A stretch of DNA of 64,000 nt. Origin: Pogona vitticeps. Its lineage: Eukaryota > Chordata > Lepidosauria > Squamata > Agamidae. Below are positions 10,479 through 23,828 of this stretch, in pieces (positions within the stretch are counted from its first letter, which is position 1; every line of letters begins with the position of its first letter). Location of the stretch: positions 182,644,045-182,708,044 of the forward strand of contig NC_135785.1 of NCBI RefSeq assembly GCF_051106095.1, given 5' to 3'. A model generated the notes under the pieces. That model ran no database searches. It was given only the letters and a program-made list of their open reading frames with translations, and was not told the DNA's origin. Position numbers and translations under genes: made by a program.

Positions 10479-12120
10479 GGAACTGATATAAAACAACTGT
10501 GTGTATACGGAAATAAAACTGAAATGTACTGCAGTGCACTAACGTGTTTGGTCATAGTAAGTATTACACATACATGGATTTGTGTGCCCTGTCCAATTTG
10601 TGTGGGAGAGCATAATTCCCTCCCTCCCATAATGGTTTTTTAATTTGCATCAACTGATTTTTGAGCATTTCTATAAATGTGCAAAATTTCCAACGATAGA
10701 AACCACTGCCTTGTTGCACAGACCATGCAAAAGGAAAAGCTTCAGATGGGTTGTTTGTGTCTTAGTGAGCAAGCAGCTACTGCATCTTATTGTACTTGCA
10801 GTTAGCTTACCTAAGGGAAAACACACCCTTTTCCCTTAGGGAAGACGTTGTGTAATCCATCATAGTGGGTGGACTGGGGGAAGCTTGTTGCTTCAGTCCC
10901 ATGCTAGAGAAAGAAAATGTCTCACAGGAGCTGGAGATAGGGAGGAAGGGCTTTCCGTTTGTGTTTTAGTGGCCAAAATGTATTGGCCCAGGACTGAGAA
11001 CAGGTTGCCATTAAAATTTCATTGGCAGTGGAATGTCAGCAATCAAACCTCGCTTGTTCAACAGATCAGTTCTGAAGCATCCTTCACAGTACAGGAGCAT
11101 ATGATTATAAAGTTCTTCCTTCCAGTAAATGGGGAAATCAAATGAAAAGCTTAAAAGCCCAGTTAGACAGTGGTATTGCTAAATTTAAAACTATAAAGAC
11201 ACCATTCTAAGGTGAAGACAGGAATAAATTGATTGTAAATGGGAGAAGCTCAGGCTGTTCAATAAAAGAATAGTAAAGGATGAGAAATCCAAACCATGTT
11301 GGTTGGAGAAGATACACTTAATGTGCACTTTGCTTTTGATCTTTTAAACCCCATGGAGAGTGGTTTTGTTATGCACTTCTATGGGATGTAATTGTTTAAT
11401 ATCTTCTACTAAATGGCCCCACCTTGAAATGCTTTGGTACATTTATTTAGGCAGGAAGTGGACTGCTCCTTTGATGAAGTCATATAATTTGTGACATTTT
11501 TATATTGTACTTTCTCCAAGCAATAAATGAACTTGGTACTAATAGCGCTTGGAAGCAAGTAATATGGTTACAACTGATATAGCTATGGGTAAGCAGTCAT
11601 TTTAGGTAACAAGAAATGTAACCAGGAGTTAAAATGTCATTTTAGGCATAGCAAATAATACCTAAATTACTTAGATGAAATAAGTAACACCCAATTGCTT
11701 TCAAAAATTATTTTTTGAGACCATTTTAATGAATTTTTAAAGTTTCTTTTACAAGAATTTCCAGTTTTATGCCATTCTGTTATCAACCTTATGTAGCAAA
11801 GGAAGTATTCTTTAACTTAGCTTCTTGGTACTGTACAGTATTTTTATGTTCCTAAGTAGCAATATGAGAACTTGCCACCAGAAGGAACCAGAGAGTATTG
11901 GCAAGCCCAGTGCAGTGGGTTAATAGCAAAACAAAACTTCTGCTATCAGAGCAGTGAGAACAATAACAACAGTAGCAACCTGACTGTCAAGAAGTAATGG
12001 GTAAAAGGATAAGTTCCTTTGAAAATTCACTATTGCAAGAATGCTCATGCATTTCCCCCCCTCCTGAATTACTGTATATCCTAGCAACAATTATGCCAGT
12101 TCATTTCTTCTTCTGTCAGG
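10479..12120. other. Gene-free stretch
   Basis: Unique-looking AT-rich sequence. I see no transposon, exon or RNA gene. The open frames at 10350..10643 and 10885..11145 have no recognisable content; the first overlaps the Sauria SINE. Confidence 0.5.
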
Positions 12121-12225
12121 TTGTGGTCAGACTTTAACTCCCAAAATCCTTGATCCCTGGCTATGCTGGTTGAACTGTTTGAGAATCGAAGTCCAAAGCA
12201 CATGGATGACCCAAGGCTGAAAACT
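12121..12225. mobile_element. hAT-type MITE relic
   Basis: The arms ctttaactcccaaaatcc and tcgaagtccaaagcac are decayed versions of the inverted 'aactcccaga / gtagtccaa' arms seen in the intact MITEs at 32184 and 52875. End motifs and duplication are no longer clear. Confidence 0.45.
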
Positions 12226-14632
12226 ACTTTTCGCCTTCGCGAATACGCTGAAAACTACCTTTCTACAGAATGAATCTCTACTACCATTCTCAGCATTAAT
12301 GTCAGTTACCGAGGAGAAGAGACTTGCTCTTGGCCACTGTGGCCCTTTTAGTTTGTAACGGAGAGCTCCTCTTATATTCTTCTCCTTAGAGATACATTTC
12401 GGACATGGCAATTCAAACCAACCCTAGTGGACTCGGCATATTCTCTTCTTTACAGCTGAGTAGCCATTTTGCATCCAGGCATACTAAAAGAAGGGTGCTG
12501 CCTTGCTTACCATGTTCTAGAATTTTCTTCCTTTTTTAGTTAGCTGCGCTGAATTATCATTACTCTTAGAATTGAGTGTGTGTGAATCTGGGATAAATGA
12601 CTGGCTCTTTTATGCAGGCTTTGATTGTATAGGTCAAAATAGTGCTAGGGAACCCCCCCCCCTTTCGTTTTCTACTTTTATTTATTTATTTTAAGTGCCT
12701 GCTGCTGGCTGATGTGGGGGACTGGGATTCATGTACTGGTGGGAGCTGGGCAAGGAGCCCCAAGGGTCTGTAGACAGAGGATAAGAGATAAGGAAGCTGG
12801 CAGATTTGCCTACACATTGAAGGTCTTCTACAGATTCAAACTGATGACACTGTCCTCAATCTGAGGCCATAGCCTTTAGGTTTTCCCATTCCCCATCCCC
12901 ATCCCGAAACCTAGATACCTGTATGAACCTGGGAACAATGGGTCTGGGAATCCAAACCAGCTGAGGGAGGATTAGTACCAATCTGCACAGTAAATAGTTG
13001 GATGCAAATAGAATTGGAAATATTAACACATCCCATTGTAAAGATTATAGATTTACAGTAGTCTTATTTGACCATGTGTAGCATAGCCCTACTGGAAGTC
13101 ATGGCTAACTGGTTTCAAGGTATTTACTCCACATGCAGCTATGTCTGGATTCAGTGCCTGAATATATTACTTTATGGGTCTATTATGAATCACCCCCTCC
13201 TGCAGGCAACATGATCAGTGAGAGCTGTTGTCCAAGAAATAAACTTTTTGAAACTCTGTCTAGTTCCAATCAAATATTAACATCTAGAAGAAATAAGAGA
13301 AGGAACGTTTTAAAAAAATAGCGAGAGGATGGTGGAAGATACATCCTTCAATCTTACTCGCATGACTATATTGAAATATTTTTAGTGTTCACTAACAGAC
13401 TTGCTCAAATGCCACAGTGTAGCAACCAAACTTTATCTTAAATTTCATAGTCAAACCATAGCCTTAGATAACATTGGAACTACTCAGAAACAGCTAGTTT
13501 GCAGGTTATTTTGGTTGTATGTGTTTCTTTACAGTAGTGTAGTGGTAACGCTTGAAGTGCAGGAGCTCATGGCAATTGTCCCCATGGCCACAAGTCAAAG
13601 AGAATCTTTTTAAAAAAAGCAGGTAGCTGTGTTGGTCCATATCTGTGAACATAGTGCACGTTGCATACAGATGTGGATGCAGACATAAAGAAACATGCCC
13701 CACACAGTAATTTGGCTCTTCTGACAGTCATAGAATGATGAGCTTTCAAAGGTCAGTGCCATGTTTAGCAGAAGGAGCCTTGGCTGGAAAATGACTTGAG
13801 AGTGCATTGGGGGTTACTGGTGGTTTGGGAGCAAGGGTGAACAGCTAATGGGTCTTAACTCTTCATTCATGACCAAGAGACTCTCAAATACTCTGTAGTA
13901 CAACAGAGAATATATAGGTGGTTGGAAAATTTACCCCATCCCTCATATTGGGAGGGTTCCAGCAAAACTCGAAGAGGAAAGTGTGAGGATGGATGTCATC
14001 CTGTTGATCAAATGTCTCCTATTCATTACCCCCTATACATTGCCTCCACAGTACAGCCTGTAGTTCTTAAGCATTTTAGTGTTTTCACCTGGGGAAGGGG
14101 AACATTGCATTTTAAGCAGCAAAATGGAGTGAATTCCAGTAAATATCTGTTTATTTATCAGATATTCATTTAGTGAGACATTGAAAATACTGAGAACTAC
14201 AATTGCCAGGTAATGGCACATCCATTAATATATTTCTTTTGCTTCTTTCTCTTTTCATCTGTAGCTGCTGAACTGTGAAATTAAACACAGCTCTATCTTA
14301 GGAGGCACCTGGGTCAATTAAATTGTGTCTTCCAAAACAAGTATGCAAGAGAGCTTGTATTTTAACGCTGCTGGGAACAGAGTCCTGAGAGAGGTGGAAA
14401 AGGATGTTGATAATTCCCTTATCACCACTGTTCAGTGTTCTTCTCGCTTCATTTAGCAGTACCACAGCACAGATTCATTTCTTCATGACTAGATGCATAA
14501 GATATACCATGCAGGTGGTCTGCTTGCAACCAGAATCTAGATTGTGATACATACATTCATTTGTAACATGATAGCATGTAATTATTATTATGAGTTAAGT
14601 CACAAAGGCACTTTGGCAACATAGGGTTTTTG
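12226..14632. other. Gene-free stretch
   Basis: Contains a C11 run near 12652. 13616..13760 starts agcaggtagctgtgttggtcc and has the look of a sauropsid interspersed repeat 3' region (class uncertain). No gene is supported; the short open frames show no domain. Confidence 0.4.
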
Positions 14633-14645
14633 GGTGTGTGTGTCT

Positions 14646-14669
14646 ACACACACACACACACACACACAA
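14646..14669. repeat. (CA)n microsatellite
   Basis: Twelve CA units preceded by a short TG run at 14633..14642, giving a small TG/CA inverted pair. Confidence 0.95.
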
Positions 14670-14765
14670 GTAGCTAGAGTGATAAAGTGGATAGAATGAT
14701 TGACTAGGACTCAGGAAACTTGCATTCAAATTCCCACTTGACCATGGAAACTCAAGGTGCAACTA
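14670..14765 (+). mobile_element. tRNA-derived SINE head
   Basis: Starts with an A-box-like stretch (gataaagtggatagaatgat), then ACTAGGACTCAGGAAACTTG and a decayed B box (gcattcaaattccc), followed by the CATGGAAACTCA body. The order matches the MIR-like SINEs common in squamates. It ends in a G-run at about 14770. Confidence 0.6.
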
Positions 14766-14799
14766 CAGTGGGGGGGGGGGAGGCAGAAACTGCTTTGGA

Positions 14800-15482
14800 A
14801 TTATTTTTTATTTGTTTATTTAAAATATTTTTACCCTGCCTTTTTCCTTAGAAAGGACCAAAAATGACTTACATCACTAAAAGACAATATGAAAAGCTAA
14901 AAAGTGTACATATACAAATACTAAAAAGGATAAAACAAATGACACACTAAAAATAGTAAACAACACCAAAAACACATTTAAAGCAATAAAACACAGCAGT
15001 AAAACACAGCATCCCATTTAAAATCCAGCTCAAGCAGCCAATCACTGAAGAAAAGCTTGCCTGAAGAGAAATATCTTTATCTGCTTGGGAAAGAACAGTA
15101 AAGATGGGGCCGGCCATCTCGGGAGAGAGTTCCGAAGTCTGGAAACAGTAATAGAGAGGGCCCACCCCTGTGAACCCACCACATGCACCTGTGAAGGTGG
15201 TGGAACTGAGGGAAAGGCCTCCCCTGATTATCTCAGTGCCTGGGGAGCTCATAAAGAGGTGGTCCTGGAGATAGCTTGGACCCAATCCACTTATGGCTTT
15301 GTAGGTTAGAACCAACACTCTGAATTGTGCTTAAAACTGGATTGGCAGCCAGTGGAGCTGTTGCAACAGAGAAGTTATGTGATCCCTGTGACCAGCACCT
15401 CTTAGCAATCTGGCTGCTGCATTTCAGACCCAGTGAAATTTCCAAATGCTTCCCAGAAACTGCTCCATGTAGAGTGTGTTAC
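14800..15482 (-). mobile_element. L2-like LINE, 3' part (split by LTR)
   Basis: On the minus strand this encodes the C-terminal part of an L2-group ORF2: VLTYKAISGLGPSYLQDHLF, then QADKDISLQASFSSVIGC, followed by a 3'UTR and a TA-rich end near 14815. The leftward end is the 3' end. At 15482 the LINE is interrupted by an LTR and resumes at 16438. Confidence 0.8.
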
Positions 15483-16437
15483 TGTTACTGACCAAATCTG
15501 GGTTCAGGTTTTCCGGCAAGGACCACAGGCCAAGACACAAGGCAGCTGAACAATAAGCCAATTTTATTGAAGTACAAAAGTACAAAAGTTTAGCTGGGCC
15601 TCCCATCTTAAAAGCAGAGGGAGACCCAGAACAAAGAGTGAACAAACATTTTGTAATGGTTACAAAGAGCCATAAAAGTACTACCTTGCAATTGGTCATC
15701 TGTACCCCAACTTTTGGATCTCGGCCTTGATTGGACTTCAGATGTTCCTGCAGTTGACCTATTGGTCATCTGTACCCCAAGCTTGGATCCTGCTCCTGAT
15801 TGGATCTGAGATGCTAACCTAGTCAATCTATGGGTCGGAAGAAAATATCCATTTTATGCCCTGATGTTTCTTTGACCTGTGCCCAAGATGTTCCCAGAAA
15901 TCCTGGGAACAATCCCCCTTATCTATTGATATGTTTATGTGTGTTCTTCCTGAGTCTCTGTGTGCCCCTCAAGGAAGGGCAATTCAAGAGTATCTGTTAT
16001 CTCTGGTCTTCCTGCCCTTTTGCATTCCAATGGCCTAGCCAGCATCTGGCCATACTCCTGGTGTAGGATAAAAAAGTCTCATTGTTTATTTAGATGGCCC
16101 ATGGATGGACCATAAACTCCCATGAATGGTGTTTGCTGTTCTGGGTCTGAAGGGCAGGATCAGAATACCATTTGGAGAATGTATAAAATGTATACAGCAT
16201 TAAGGAAGTATAAGATACAATACAAAATAAGATTCTAAAATACAATTGAGATAAAGTGTATAAAATGATAACTGGTACTGTACATCCAGAGCATTGGTAT
16301 AGATACAGTGGAGCTACAATATTGTTACAGCTACATTGTGAACAAGATGTTGGTACATAAGAGTGATTCTCAACTTTATTGATACAGTTGGTAGTAATAA
16401 CTCTGTTAAAATACAGTATCATTATCTCCCCCTATCA
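15483..16437 (-). mobile_element. Solo LTR of an endogenous retrovirus or Gypsy-like element
   Basis: A 955-bp fossil with terminal TG and CA on either strand, flanked by a 4-bp duplication TTAC (15479..15482 and 16438..16441). It sits inside the L2-like LINE, which continues on both sides. A polyadenylation signal (AATAAA, minus strand, 15563..15568) about 80 bp from one end sets the orientation as minus. A 70-bp tandem duplication (attggtcatctgtacccc at 15691 and 15761) lies inside. No internal coding region remains. It is younger than the L2 copy it split. The exact family is not certain. Confidence 0.7.
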
Positions 16438-16535
16438 TTACAGTAACCCAACTGGGATGTAATTAAGGGATGTAATTAAGGCATGTGTCACCATGACCAG
16501 ATCAGACTTCTCCAGGTCTGGAGTGGGCTGATTTG
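16438..16535 (-). mobile_element. L2-like LINE, continuation beyond the LTR
   Basis: The sequence agtaacccaactgggatg, then ggcatgtgtcaccatgacca, continues the L2 ORF that stops at 15482. The copy at 53025..53075 has the same order without an insertion. A 15-bp tandem duplication (gggatgtaattaagg) lies at 16453..16482. Confidence 0.75.
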
Positions 16536-16793
16536 TATTTTTTTCTTCTTCTTCTTCTATTGACCACATTATATAAAGGGAAATGCGAATCAGCCCAGAA
16601 TTCCCCCCAGCACACACATCTATAGTTTTTCCCATTTGAGTTCTACTTTTCCCCCCTAAAAATCTATTTGCATTGATTCAGATATGAGATTGCTTGAACT
16701 GATGCAGAAAATCACCGCACCATTACATTCTGAGGGAACAGTGAGCAAGGCCATTGGCAAGACCTCTCTAAAAAAAACACAGGGTGAGCAATG

Positions 16794-16794
<1 letters not shown>

Positions 16795-16840
<46 letters not shown>
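16795..16840. repeat. (CT)n microsatellite
   Basis: Twenty-three uninterrupted CT units. Such a perfect array is likely polymorphic. Confidence 0.97.
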
Positions 16841-16841
<1 letters not shown>

Positions 16842-18306
16842 ACATTGTAGGGGCAACAAAGCCTCTCTCCATCAGCAAAGGACCAATGAAAGCATGTGTG
16901 GCATTTTCCCACGTGGCCCCTGCTTGTTTCACCCAACATAGAGCTCACAAGAGCAACACATCCTTTACCTCGCTGCCACAGTTGACCTCTGTCAACATCC
17001 TTTAATTAGAAAGATTGAGGCCCAAGCTGAGTTTAAAGTTGAATAACATAGATTTATCGATTAGTTTGCTTAAGCAGGTTCTTCACAAACTTTAATGTAT
17101 TAATTAGATTAGTACTAACTTGTTTCACCCTTAACTTTCTCTGCTATCCTCTCTAACTACCAGAGACTAACTTCTACTTCAGATCCTCATCTCTCACTCT
17201 CAATCCCTTCTCACCTCAGCCCCCCCCCCCTGACTTAAACTGACTTTTCTCTTTCTGACTCACCCCTCCCTCCTGGTTTCTCTGACTCCGCCTCCCAATA
17301 GCTCCCATTGGTGCAGGCCAATACCATTTTATATATATAGGAAGACAGGGTGTTCGCTACCGCATGCTTGAAAATATTGTTCTCTTTTCTTTCTCTCTTT
17401 CTCTCTCCCTCACGTCTCACAGAATTGCCTATAATCAATTCCCAAAACATTTTAGCTGCTGAAAATAAACAAGGCATTGTCCACTGGAGAGTGCTGCAGA
17501 ATTTAAGAGGTTGCTTCTCTGTAATCTATTGAAATAATTTTGGAAGCCGGGACTTTTCTTTAAAAGAAAAAAAAGCTGGCAGTTCCCTTGTAAACACATC
17601 TCCCATAGGGTTTCAACACAGCTGCAAACAAGGCTTTTTCCCGTTTTCCTTGTATGGTCACTTAATGTGAGCAGGCCAAGGGAAACCCAGATTTCCTGGT
17701 GTGGCTTCACAGCGAGTGAATTAGCATTTTCCTCACTGTATAGTCACAGCCTCACTTGTGCTGGAATGGAACTGGCCACTTCTTAAATATCTCTCTGACC
17801 TTGAACACTCTATTAGAGTTGCTACAAGTTGGTTCCGACTTGATGGCACACAACAGACACACACATATTGCATACAGGGAACAAGGATCCAAGATGCTTG
17901 CCGTGTGTTATGTTCATAAATATTACTAAAGATTTGCAGTGATATCCTTCTTCGTATGACAGAGGTGTCATTTGTCCATGGATTTGCTTGATCACAAACC
18001 TACTGCCAAACAAAACTGCCATTCAAGCAAGAAGTCCCCTGAACACAAGGGGGAGCCAAGGTTTTTCATGGAGGGGGAGCTTTGTTTTACAGACTGACAA
18101 GATGCTGCATTTTTAAAAATAATTTATTATTTTTAAACTACTAGGGATGGGGTAGGGAATACAAAAGGTAGAAGGGAGTGCAGGGAATAGGAAAAAGGTT
18201 TTGAGGATAGGAGAACACAGAGTATACAATCATCCACTCTATTCATATTAAGTATGCATGCCTCTAATCCATTCATTTTCCAGTACAAAAAATCTTTGTA
18301 TTCTTT
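16841..18306. other. Gene-free stretch
   Basis: Pyrimidine-rich segments near 17220 and 17380..17415. A SINE 3'-tail relic (acaagttggttccgacttga) occurs at 17824..17860. No exon is supported. Confidence 0.45.
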
Positions 18307-18355
18307 TACATATATATATATATTTATATTTATATATATTTACATATATATTTCA
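18307..18355. repeat. AT-rich (TA/TATATTTA) low-complexity tract
   Basis: Repeated tatata and tttatat units, about 49 bp, in an otherwise ordinary region. Confidence 0.8.
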
Positions 18356-19439
18356 TTTTTCCTTCTGCCATGGACATATCAGCCTGTCTGAAAGATGCTG
18401 CATTGAACAGCGGTTTGGTTTGCTTGTTGGCATGGTTGTTTCTTTTAAATAAAAAAATATTTAAATTTTAATAAGATGCAATATACAAAACCATAAAATA
18501 GTTGCAAACCATCAAACCCCACATAACAAAACATATCAAATGGTATTATTAGTTAACATAACACATTTTTCCATAAATCTTCATGAGTGGCTGGGGGCGA
18601 GGTTGCTAAGAGTCAGGATTATTATTACAATATTGAATAAAAGGAAGCCAGGTTTTATAAAAACAAGGCTAAACTGAAATTCTGATACTTTAGTTGTGAG
18701 TGGGCAGTGAGTTTTACCATCAAAACTAATTTCCATACCCTCGATTCCCAAATATTCATTGAAATTTCTGCAGCTGTCTTCCAGCATTAAGCAACTGGTT
18801 GTCTAGCTGCTAGACATAAAAAAGCAATTAGCCCTTTATGGTGTAGTAGTGCATTGGAATCTAAGAATAGATTCATTAATCCCAATACTGGATTTATAAT
18901 CAAATGTTGTTATATTTCTAATTTTTTTCAAACACCTTGACCCAGAAATTATATATTCTAGGGCAATGCCACCAGGAATGTAAATATGTACCAATTTCTT
19001 TACAGCCTCTCCAACAATTTGGGTCCAGATTTTTGCTTGTATGATGCAGTTTCAGTGGGTGTGCTGCTTTGAGGCAATACTCTCTCATCAGATTGATTTA
19101 AAAGGTTTCTTAATCCACAACCTTTTCCAGTCTTATCTCTGATAGTAAATCCAAAATCTATCTCCTAGACATCTTTGAGCCCACTTATATTACTGTATAG
19201 AGTGTTAACTTAGACTGAATAAATCGTAGCATTTAGGCCCTTAGCCAATAATACGATATTTTCTTTATTCCAAGGTTCTTTATGGAAAAGATGGTCTAGT
19301 TTGTAGTCTGGCAAAGTTTTGCATATTTAAAAGCTGTTGCAGTGGAGCAAATTGGCAAGATTTCTGCCTGGAACTGTCCACTTAACTTTGGTTTAGCTTG
19401 TGCTGTCAAACCTTAGTTAAATCATTTCTGGAAGCCACT
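18356..19439. other. Gene-free AT-rich stretch
   Basis: No exon is recognised. 18560..19340 has phrases (agggcaatgccaccaggaatg, ctctccaacaatttgggtcc) that look like a long decayed interspersed repeat, but I cannot name the family. Confidence 0.35.
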
Positions 19440-19570
19440 GTAGATTTAAGCATTGGAGAAACATGACCTCTACTGCAAGTCCTAATTAACAATGTAGTTG
19501 ACAGAGCTTGGACCTAGTGGAGGTTTCTGAACAGTTTTCAAAGGCAGTGCAACTTATTAAACATTGTAAT
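19440..19570 (-). mobile_element. L2-like LINE fragment
   Basis: The plus strand reads gcattggagaaacatgacc and then ggaggtttctgaacagtttt with caaaggcagtgc, matching in order the antisense of the L2 ORF in the 15-kb and 52-kb copies. A short insertion separates the two parts. Confidence 0.5.
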
Positions 19571-22279
19571 AACTCTGTACATTTGCATCCGCCATCAAAT
19601 CGAGCTCCAAAGTCACATAAATGCTTGACCCTGACTCTAGCACTTGAATGGGTACAACCCATTCAAGTGCCAGCTGAATACTTGGGATGGGATTACAGGA
19701 CTCCCAGTACTATAGTTCGGTGGGAATCCCTGACGCCAAATTATTGGACTGGGACCCACCAAACTGGCAGGAGGTAGAGCAGCCCCCTCTTTTCCACGTT
19801 ATTCCAGTACTGCATCTTCAAGCCATTAGAAAAGTGCCCCTTTGCACCAAAGAAGTTGTGAGGATTCCTTGCAACTCACAAAGGTGCAAGAAGAAATTAA
19901 TTCAATTAGAAGTTGCCACTCTATGTTCTTTATGGAGCCAGCCTGTGTTGGAACTTGCGTCCCTGTGCACCAATTGGACACTTTTCTAACAGTTTTGAAC
20001 AAGTGATGCAGGAACAGCATGGAGGTGAGGTGGCTATTCTACCTCCCAATCCCATAATGTGGCCTGGGGCGTTCCTGCCAATTATGGAAATAGGAGTCCT
20101 TTAGCTCAGAAAATCTCTAATGAATACCACCATCATTTTCCAGTATATTGCTAACTAGTTCTATCTTCCCAACATGAAGAGTCTCAAGGGTTAGGGGAGA
20201 GTAACCTAGACTCTAAGCAACTTCAAGCTAGACTTCATGAGCAAACTATTGCAATCCAACCAGTTATTTCCTTCATCACAAGATCAGTTCTTGTTTTTGC
20301 AAGCTCCAGAGGGTGTATAAGCATTTAGATAAATTCTGTTTTCAATATTTGAATATTGCAGTAAGTAAAAATAGCTTGATACATGATATTTCACTGAAGC
20401 TTTCAAAAATCAATATCTTTGTATAAAAAGACTCAAAATCCGTTGTACAATGGAAGCAACCTTAATAGACTTCATTTCAGAAAAAAGTTAATTTTCATTC
20501 TTATTCTAGACCCGAAAGTATATTCAGCTTTTAAATAACTTAATTAAAATTTGCAATGTGTTAATTATTTTATTTCTAATGTGGATTGCATTACTCAGTT
20601 GGCCTCTCTAATTGCCTAGATCAGCTTTATCTTGAAAATAAATTCAATAATGATTGACAAAATAGCCATGTGAACCACAGAAAAGATGAAGATATGGCTT
20701 TCCCATAATTCTGTACTCTTCAGAGAAGTATTTGGAACCTAGTAGATAATTATCCTTTTCTTATTTCCTCTGTTGTGCATTCATCTTCCACCATGTTTGG
20801 TTGTGAAGACACATCCAGTAGAAAATGAAGTGCTTCCACTTTTAGTCTAGATTTTGCATTGTACTCCCCTCCCTCCCTGCCTCACTCCTATATCCCTGAG
20901 TACTTGATCACATGTGCCAAAAAGAACCCTAGTTATATTAATTCTGCTGTTATTTAAATCATGTTATAAATTCCCATTCACATGATGTTTGGATAACATT
21001 GATTCATTTGGCCAGCCAATCAGTGTTTCGCCACCTTGTCAGCATGGTTGTTTCAAAATGTACCAAGCCCTGTATCACTTCAATCCTTACTGTTCCAATG
21101 TGTGTGAACATTGTTGTTAATTTACAGTATTTACTTTGCGAATAGGTCAGGTTTTGTGTGCTGTGGCCACTTCAATATATATAGTAAAACAATACAGTTT
21201 TAAAAATATTTCTCACCCAGTGGTAACACAACGTTAATTAGGCTGATTTATCGCTTCTCCATTGCTGGCTGCCGACAACTTGCAAGCAAGCTAGTTCAGC
21301 TGCTTGGTTCCACCACTGGTTGATTGGGAAGTTTCCCAGATCAAATGTGGGTAACCACCATTCCCGTGATCAACAAGCTTGATCCCCCATTTCACCACCT
21401 CTTTGGGGTGGTTTTAACCCCCTGAGGGGTCCCAGACAGGTTGGAATTCAGCCCAGGGGATGGAGCTCCATCCTCCTGCTGCTGTCTCATCGCAGCGTCA
21501 AGCTGGAAGTTTTTAGTTCCCTCTTGTGTATTAAGTTGGAAGTACAAAAAAAGAAAGCCATGGGTGTGGTTGTCAAGATTTGTTCCTTTAAGTGAACAAG
21601 GAGTTAAATTTAATATTGTAGTGAGAATGCAAAGTCATGCCTGTAAATGTCAAGTCAATGGATGACTGATGGCATGCAGCTGGAACAAGCTTAGGTAATG
21701 CTTGTTAACCACGTTCAGCTGCCATGTCTGCAGTGATGGGCTGCTCTCACTATTTAAGCAAGAAAGTGAGAACAGCACTTTGTCACTCAGCTGTGAGTGT
21801 GGAGGTCATTACTTTACATTTATGAATGTTATGTTGCTCTGAGAGATCTATGCCTATGTATATAGTGCCATGTATATATGTCTGACCAATGCTAATATAT
21901 TATGCTATAAGTCTTATTAGAACTTTCTCCGTGTTTTTCCTTATACATCTGTGTCTTTGCTCTGCTTATAAAGGAGAGGATTTGAAGCTACCAGATAAGA
22001 GACTCTGTGTAACTTGTTATCTTGGGCTCCAAGGTTTGTTTTTTCTAACAGTATTCTTGGCACTCATTATCCAAATCTGACTCTAAGTTTCTGTAGAGGC
22101 AAACACCACATTGGCCTTTGGAGTTGGACCCACGCCAATAGTGGTGCTCCATTAGCATCCCATTATTTTGTTGTTTACTAAGGCATGCACTATCCAACTT
22201 CTCCCTTCAGATTCCAGTCTTGGCATTTACCATTATACTTTGTCCCCCTCTTCCACAGCATTTACATTAAAGCTCTCTT
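19571..22279. other. Gene-free stretch
   Basis: Unique-looking AT-rich sequence without a recognised exon or RNA gene. 21240..21560 is locally richer in GC and carries a tggttgattgggaagtttcc segment, but no element boundary can be set. Confidence 0.4.
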
Positions 22280-22525
22280 TAATCATCACCATTATCATCA
22301 TGCGTCATTAAGTCAATTCTGATTCATGGCAACCCTTTTCAGGGTCTGTGGAGCAGAATACTCAGACGTGGTTTACCACTCCCTTCTTCTGAGGGCACCC
22401 TGGGACTGTGCCGCTTGCCCAAGGCCACACAGGCTGGGCCTACTCACAAAGAGTGGGGAATTGAGCTCCCAACCTCTGGCTCCACAGCCAGATACTGAAA
22501 CCACTAAGCTATGCAGCCAGCTTTG
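22280..22525 (-). mobile_element. tRNA-derived SINE, family shared with 42025..42275
   Basis: On the plus strand the order is cgtcattaagtcaattctga (tail side), gtggtttaccactcccttct, tgggactgtgccgcttgccc, ggccacacaggctgg, then a B box in reverse (gggaattgagctcccaacc) and an A-box region (accactaagctatgcagcc). The same order occurs at 42025..42275. Orientation is minus. Confidence 0.75.
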
Positions 22526-23404
22526 TCATCTATTTTTCAGGTCCTAATCAAATCATTACTGTTTTACCACAAATTTGAAAATTTTCTTATTGTCCAGTAT
22601 AGCTTTATTTGTTTAATATATTGTCCTCATCCTCCTTTGGGACCTTTGGCCATTTAAGCCTTGAGAGAAATGAGTTGAATTGCATTTGTAAATTTGAATC
22701 TGAACTAATCAGCACAGCTGTTTTCAAAGGTGGCCTTTCAGAAGTCTAATTGCTAAAGGCAGATACTACCAGGAGATTTCATACCTATGTAAAGGATATT
22801 TACATAGGTAAATTTTAATTTATTACCCATACTTAGTTATTTGGAAATTCAAGGTCTTAATGCTAAAAAAAAGGTGTTGAGTTCTTCCTTAATGGCCATC
22901 ATGACTCCCTTTTGTTGTTGTTGTTGTACTTGATTGTTGCCATAGTGTAGGTTGTATAAAGAAGTATGTAGGAACTGAAGGGGAAACAGGCTTGGGCAGA
23001 ATCCCTTAAGGATCTGTTATGGTTTCAGGGCATGTGACCCTATCAACTGCCTCTGGGGACAGCAGCTGGTAGCTTGATGTACTAGGTATTAATCGGGTTT
23101 ATCTATCCCAATTGCCAACTCTGTCGCATAGCCAACTCTATTGCAAGCAAAGGTCATGGTTGCCATTAAAAATCACTCTTCTGAAGGGATGCTGACATTT
23201 TACAATTCCCTAGAAAGCCCTTCTCAGTCCAGTATTTCTATAATCCCTTAAATCCTAAACTCTGTGGCCTTTCATATTCATAGATAAAGTCAGCACCTTT
23301 AACATATGTGAATGTAGCTTCCTGAACATTAACTTTTTTTGGGGGGGGGGCGGGAGTATGTGTGTTGTCTATGTGTTTGTGCATGCATGTGCTATTTTTA
23401 AGTA
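22526..23404. other. Gene-free stretch
   Basis: A (GTT)n tract at 22913..22927 and a G11 run near 23340. No gene or recognisable transposon. Confidence 0.45.
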
Positions 23405-23828
23405 AGTAAATAAGGAAGGCCCAGGTAGGTGGGACTCGTTAGCTTTGGAAGGCAGCCCATCTAGGAGAAGGAAAACTCCGATTTCAAACCTCTACTGCCT
23501 TGCGGCTGTATCCACTCATGGAAAAGGCTTCAGGAGTTAACCTCGAGGCAAAATCTGGAGCTGGAGTCCCGAAGGCAGTTCATGTCGTTCTGCCAACTCC
23601 TGCGATGTCGCTGGAACCAGTTGTATTGGCTCTTGCCTTTCCATTCGACCATTTCAGTGATGTGGGGAGGGGGGATTTGCTGCTTGGGTAACAGCCTATC
23701 CTCCATATTATTTTACCCAAGCTTCACGCCCTGGAGAGGACACTCCAGCTTCACATATAGCGTCAAAGTCCTCCATACAAAGCACATCACCATAGTCTCT
23801 CAAGACTGAAGGATGCCTATGAAGTAAG
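23405..23828 (+). mobile_element. Non-LTR retrotransposon 3'-end fragment
   Basis: Contains gaaaaggcttcaggagttaa, ctggagctggagtcccgaag, gggtaacagcctatcctcca and ends tctctcaagactgaaggatg cctatgaagtaag. A second copy lies at 55636..55895 in reverse. The sequence is a widespread sauropsid repeat that I take as a LINE 3' region; the clade is not certain. Confidence 0.55.
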
